Of a stretch of 64,000 nucleotides of DNA, positions 59,691 to 64,000 are shown in pieces (positions within the stretch are counted from its first letter, which is position 1; the number at the start of each line of letters is the position of its first letter). Below the pieces are notes generated by a model that was not told the origin of the DNA, did not search any database, and saw nothing but the letters and a program-made list of their open reading frames with translations. This DNA is from Heterocephalus glaber (lineage: Eukaryota; Chordata; Mammalia; Rodentia; Bathyergidae): contig NW_004624734.1 in the NCBI RefSeq assembly GCF_000247695.1, positions 12,429,281-12,493,280 on the forward strand, written 5' to 3'. The position numbers were made by a program, and so were the translations under genes.

Positions 59691-60129
59691 AATTGCAGCT
59701 TTATTTTCTGTTTGTATAACGTTGTTATGTTTTTCTATAGCTAGATTTCCTTGACTGAGAGGTTTTGGTGCCTTTAGCTTTTTGTTTATGGAAACTTTTC
59801 TGTTTCTTAATACTGAGGGAACTGTTTATCATACTTTTTAAAATTAGCTTTATGGAAATATTGTATACTGTTTTCCTTCCTTCTTTTCAACTGTATTTAC
59901 CTGCTAGTCTTTCCAACAGGTTGTATAAATAAGTTAAACGTTATGGTAAATTATTCCAAAATGGCCTATTAACAGTTTGCATAAATTAAAACTATGGTGC
60001 AATACTTTGAATCAGATTGTAACTAGATGTAAATTTGTAAATGTGTGTAGTTCATTTTTAGATGTAATTTTCCATGCAAGACTGTCTTTGTTTTATTTAT
60101 TTTAGTGTGTTTAACAATAAAATTAGTAC

Positions 60130-60830
60130 ATTCAACCCAAGAACTAAAATATTGCCATTAACTTACATAGATACCCATGTGCTCCCTCAGCCCATCTTCC
60201 TGCCTTTCTATCCAATCCTGAGTTAAGTATTTTTTATTCCTCTGCTTTAAAAATATAAACACACACATATATTTATGTGTGTATGGAAATACACATGCAT
60301 ATACACCTATATATTTTCCTAACAATCTTCCTTGTTTTTGAACTTTGTAAAAGAAAGTGTCAAGTTGTATGTACTCTTTTGTGAATTCCTTTTTCTCACT
60401 CGACAATGTTCCTAGTAGTTATCATTGTTTTATGTATAATTTATTCGTTTTAAATGTATGTAGCTTCCCATTATATGAATTTACCACACCTTATTCTCTT
60501 TGATTTCCCTTCAGTTTTGTTGGGTTTTGGTGTGACTAGTAATAGTGTATAAAAATTCTCACATTGTAACTTCTGGTAGCCATATGCAAGTGTTTCTCTT
60601 GGATATATACTTAGGAGTGGAATTGCTATGTTGTGAGGCATGTAAATGTTTACTTTGATAATATTATAATGCCAAATGATATTTCCAGTCATTGGTATCA
60701 GCTTACCTTCCCATGGCATTCCCATATACTCTGATCTCAGTGTATGAAAGATTTTGTTGACCTGCATCCTATCCAACTCTTGATATCATCAGACTTGTTA
60801 ATGTTTTCTAATCAGATGATATTCAGTCTC
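60130..60830 (-). mobile_element. Old L1M fragment, reverse orientation
   Basis: ggatatatacttaggagtgg and aattgctatgttgtgaggca, then ccttcccatggcattcccat and ctgcatcctatccaactctt, follow the order of reverse L1ME 3' sequence. Left and right limits are approximate. Confidence 0.6.
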
Positions 60831-61180
60831 TGGGTTTGATTTTTTTTTCCCTCATAAATACAGTTATCTGTTATATCTGTTCATGATTGCTGGTCTGTTC
60901 TGTGAAATATCTGTTCATGACTTTGCCTGTTGCATTTCCTATTGACTCTAATGTATACACACATACACATGTGTAAATAAATAGATATGTATGTATTGTG
61001 TATATGTACTGTATAACAAAATGTACATATAGTCTCTACTGTATATATGATATATACTAACACTATATAGTTTTAAAATCAATTCACCTCTTATTTTTTT
61101 GTATAAAATCAATTGTGTCTTAACTATTATCTTTTTTTTATACCCAGGATTCAGTTTGCTAATATTTTGCTTAGGATATT

Positions 61181-61223
<43 letters not shown>
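61181..61223 (+). repeat. (TG)n microsatellite
   Basis: A nearly perfect run of about 20 TG units. Confidence 0.95.
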
Positions 61224-61224
<1 letters not shown>

Positions 61225-61539
61225 CAAAATGGAGCTGTAATTTCCTTTCTTGTTCTTTCCTCTTTTTTTTTTTTTGTATCAAGGTTATATTGAACTCGTA
61301 CTGTGAGTTAGGAAGAATTTTGTCCTTTACTATTTGGTAAAAGATTGTACTATTTTTATGTAAAATATTACCTTGAAAATTTTGTAACTTTTGGATTATA
61401 GACACATAATCAGAAACCTTTTGCTTTTGAAAATGCATTGTTTTCTATTTCTTAAAAAACTATCTTCTGCCATCATATCACAAAATCTTGCATATTACAA
61501 ATGAACTAAAAATACAAGGTTATTAAAAGTTTATAAATG

Positions 61540-61623
61540 GGGCTGGGGATTTAGCTCAGTGGTTCCGCCGCCTGCCTCACAAGCACAAGGTCCTCAGTTT
61601 GATCCCTGGTACCAAAAAAAAAA
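61540..61623 (+). mobile_element. tRNA-derived ID-like SINE
   Basis: It has gggctggggatttagctcag, a B box gtttgatccc and a pure A tail. The 15-bp target duplication aaaagtttataaatg is perfect at 61525-61539 and 61624-61638. Confidence 0.94.
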
Positions 61624-62049
61624 AAAAGTTTATAAATGTACATTTATTAAAATTCCCCGTGTCACATTTTGTGTTTCCTATTTCTACAGACACTTCAAGT
61701 AATTTATTTATTTTTGAATATAGAAATGGTAATCGAAGTCTACTTCTGCTGGTTCTTGTTCATGGTGACTTTCTTTCTTGTAAACTTATTTGCATTTTAC
61801 TTTCTGGGGCTCACTGACTTTGAAAAATAATTGGTGGAGACTTCCATAGGCCCAGAATGAAGGACCCCCTCCTTAGAGTGGCTTATTTGTTTGGGTCAGA
61901 CTCCTGGGAACACTGTGAGAACAGGGCTGTGTTAAAACAGACAAATTCACAGGTGGAAATTTCAGTACTCTGTTATGCTTAAATCCAGGTGCTAGTCTAC
62001 ATGAAGGTCATCCACCAGTCATAACCCCTCAAGCATGGGCTGTCAGTCC

Positions 62050-62128
62050 ATCCTTCCTTCCCCTCCCCCCCCTCCCCTCCCTCCCTTCCTTCCTTCCTTC
62101 CTTCCTTCCTTTCCTTCCTTCTCATTTT
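62050..62128 (+). repeat. (CCTT)n / C-rich pyrimidine tract
   Basis: A polypyrimidine run, cctcccc-rich at the left and (ccttcctt)n at the right. No SINE is visible beside it. Confidence 0.9.
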
Positions 62129-63609
62129 TTCTCTTTACTGCTTTGCTTGGCCACAGGGAAACTTTCATGGAACCCTTTGGGTTTCAGCTTGATGTGGAGA
62201 AGTTACCTGTGAGATGATCCATATTGAACAAGCCCCATATCTCAACTTTTGGCCTTCTTCCCCCAGGAAGCTACAAAACCAAAGTTGGAGTGCATGATAC
62301 AGGCCAAGGTCTCCAGGGAAAAGGTGGCTTTTGGGTGGTGACTTTCTGCTGATCTCTTGGATTCCATCTGCCACAAGAATTTGTCCTGGCTTTTCCCCAG
62401 TCTCTTTTTAACAATTTGGTGCTTTTCAGGTGGCTTTGTATGGAGCAAATTGAGAGTCTGATCCAGCATTTTTAGTTTGTTCAATGAGACAATTGATCTG
62501 ACTGGCTATCCAGAAGCAGACCGACATGAATTATTAAATACTTGTTTCTTTTAAATATTTCTTTTAGAATTCTATTTTCCAAGTATTGATTCATTGAGTA
62601 GACTATTAGATTTATTATTAGAAAAGACTTAACTGCTTACTTGTAAGAGATGTAGAAAATGCATAAAATTAGTGATGCTTTTCTAAAGTTAAGTAATTCT
62701 GGCTTCTACTTGTATAGTGCTTTCTATTGCTATGTGAAGGATGTGAATGACAAATATTTGTAATCACTTATTGTTCTGGTATTGAATATCATGTAGAAGG
62801 TATAAGCTAAGTATTTATTTTCACATGACATGAAAACATAGTATCCAAAAATAATGATATAATTTAATGACTGTCATAGAGTCTCAACCTTACTACTGTA
62901 TCCCTTACTTGTGAGCAAAAACATGGAATGTTTTCTGTTTTTGAGACAATATATCTAAAAATCACTTTTGTTTAACCTGGCTTCAAGATTTGTTAAAATG
63001 TGTTGTTACTATATTTATATCTAGTGTAAAACCATTGATTGTTTGTGTCCCAGTGTGTTGACGGGTCCCCAAAACCACCTCTATATTTGGTGATTACTAG
63101 GAGAACTCCTAGGGCTCAGCATGTAACCATACTCATCACAGTGGTTTATGACAGTGGAAGGATATGAAGCATGATCAGCAGAGGGAAAGGCCGTGGGATG
63201 AAGTCCAGGGGAAACTAGGTGCAAGCTTCCAAGAATCCTCTACTGCTGGACTCACACAGAACACTTAATTCCTTCAGCCACGAGTTGTGACAACGTGCAT
63301 GAAACGTTGCCAGCCGGAGCAGTTCAGTAGAGACTCAGTGTGGGGGGGGTTATATTGTGAGCTGATCACATAGGCATTCTGTCTGGCATCTACCAAAATT
63401 CCAGACTCTCAGAAGGAAAGCAGGTGCACAGCATAAACCATATCAGTGTACAAACAGTTGGAGCCACAGTGATCTACTCTTATCAGTTAATGGCGGTGGA
63501 CCTTCCTTTGGAAAGTACGTTCCCAGATATCAATTAAAGGCCAGTGTTGTGAACATGGTCACAATAAGGCCTGCGATGTCAGTTCCTCTATACATGGAGT
63601 GATGGCTGA

Positions 63610-63785
63610 AGTTCTGAAAGTGTTTACTATTGGCAAGCACTGCTCAAAACCTTTTACTCATTTCATCTTCATGACAACCATTTCACAGATGAGAAATGGA
63701 GGCCCAGAGAGTTTATGAAAGTTAGCCAAGGTTGCGCAACTAATAAATAGTACAATAGGATTCAAACTCAGCCAGGCTTAAAAAA
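63610..63785 (-). mobile_element. MIR SINE remnant
   Basis: Reverse MIR: gcaagcactgctcaaaacct, catcttcatgacaaccattt, cacagatgagaaatggaggc, then ggttgcgcaactaataaata. Confidence 0.78.
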
Positions 63786-64000
63786 ATCCATGATTTTATC
63801 AAATGCTTGATTTGTTTTTAAAAATAAACATTCTCATGTTATCGTACGACATGTATAAGATGCTTTATACATTTTTATAAAACTGAATCAAAGGCATCCT
63901 CTTATGTAGTCTCTTTTGATCTTCATTGTTATGGTTCTTAATTTTTAGATTTGGAAAATCATTCTAATTATCCTATGCAAACCCTTCTTGATCCTATAGG

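Larger units (their letters stand above)
24694..64000 (+). other. EFCAB11: EFCAB11 downstream intron (runs off the window)
   Basis: This begins at the gt donor at 24694. No further EFCAB11 exon was recognised, although a short or poorly conserved one could be missed. Listed repeats account for part of it. Blocks where I see only unique AT-rich intron are 25510-27570, 27615-28500, 28875-29230, 29330-31955, 33175-34965, 36775-37190, 37310-38080, 38375-39340, 40005-41515, 42285-42640, 42785-44110, 44715-45755, 45960-46500, 52410-53940, 55010-56890, 57270-57700, 58140-58650, 59700-60130, 61640-62050, 62130-63600 and 63790-64000. The end of the gene and the start of any neighbouring gene cannot be placed from this sequence. 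Confidence 0.6.

Noticed and set aside
1..64000. CRISPR arrays, operons, phage or toxin-antitoxin systems
   Set aside because: Spliced exons, SINEs, LINEs and mammalian microsatellites show this is a rodent intron; no prokaryotic gene organisation exists here.

Overview
This is vertebrate nuclear DNA from a rodent genome, and almost all of it is intron. It is AT-rich and CpG-poor and carries no long open reading frames. It holds mammal-wide relics (MIR, L2, L1M, Tigger1) together with rodent-type SINEs: B1 monomers with the 29-bp internal duplication, B1-dID dimers, and many young tRNA-derived ID-like SINEs with fresh target-site duplications. B1-dID plus this ID subfamily argues against mouse or rat and for a squirrel, beaver or hystricomorph lineage. 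I lean towards hystricomorph, but that is inference. There is no bacterial, phage, plasmid or CRISPR content.

The only real gene I can support is EFCAB11 (EF-hand calcium-binding domain protein 11), on the + strand. Three internal coding exons with correct ag/gt borders and compatible phases lie at 3093-3138, 23627-23728 and 24603-24693. Together they encode about 80 residues covering the middle of this small protein. The upstream exons and the terminal exon are outside the window or were not recognised. Positions 1-3092, 3139-23626, 23729-24602 and 24694-64000 are therefore read as intron; the last stretch may contain or end near further exons that I did not find.

Layout. 1-1000: unexplained local duplications. 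1750-3400: five ID SINEs in alternating orientation around the first exon. 3940-10800: L1 remnants, a MaLR-like LTR, a 0.6-kb repeat, an inverted B1 pair and an LTR-like insertion. 11590-13870: decayed antisense KRAB-type C2H2 zinc-finger pseudogene. 14-23 kb: sparse repeats and three LTR or MIR remnants. 23.6-24.7 kb: two exons bracketed by inverted SINEs. 25-34 kb: SINEs, microsatellites and a truncated pogo-type MITE. 34.97-36.57 kb: a 5'-inverted (twin-primed) L1 with 12-bp duplications. 36.6-46.5 kb: mostly unique intron with MIR pieces. 46.6 kb: a complete 181-bp hAT-type MITE inside a MIR. 47.1 kb: a complete 198-bp pogo/Tigger-type MITE inside another MIR. 48.23-51.19 kb: a near-complete Tigger1 transposon with two nested younger insertions. 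51-64 kb: SINEs, L2 and L1ME relics, one MaLR-like LTR interrupted twice, and microsatellites.

The most useful leads are four. The hAT MITE may belong to a horizontally transferred family. The 561-bp repeat with 13-bp target duplications has an internal 42-bp tandem array that varies between copies. The coding exons are bracketed by inverted SINE pairs, which could favour circular RNA or exon skipping. Nested insertions give a clear relative chronology of transposon activity. Family names come from recognition by eye; no database was searched.
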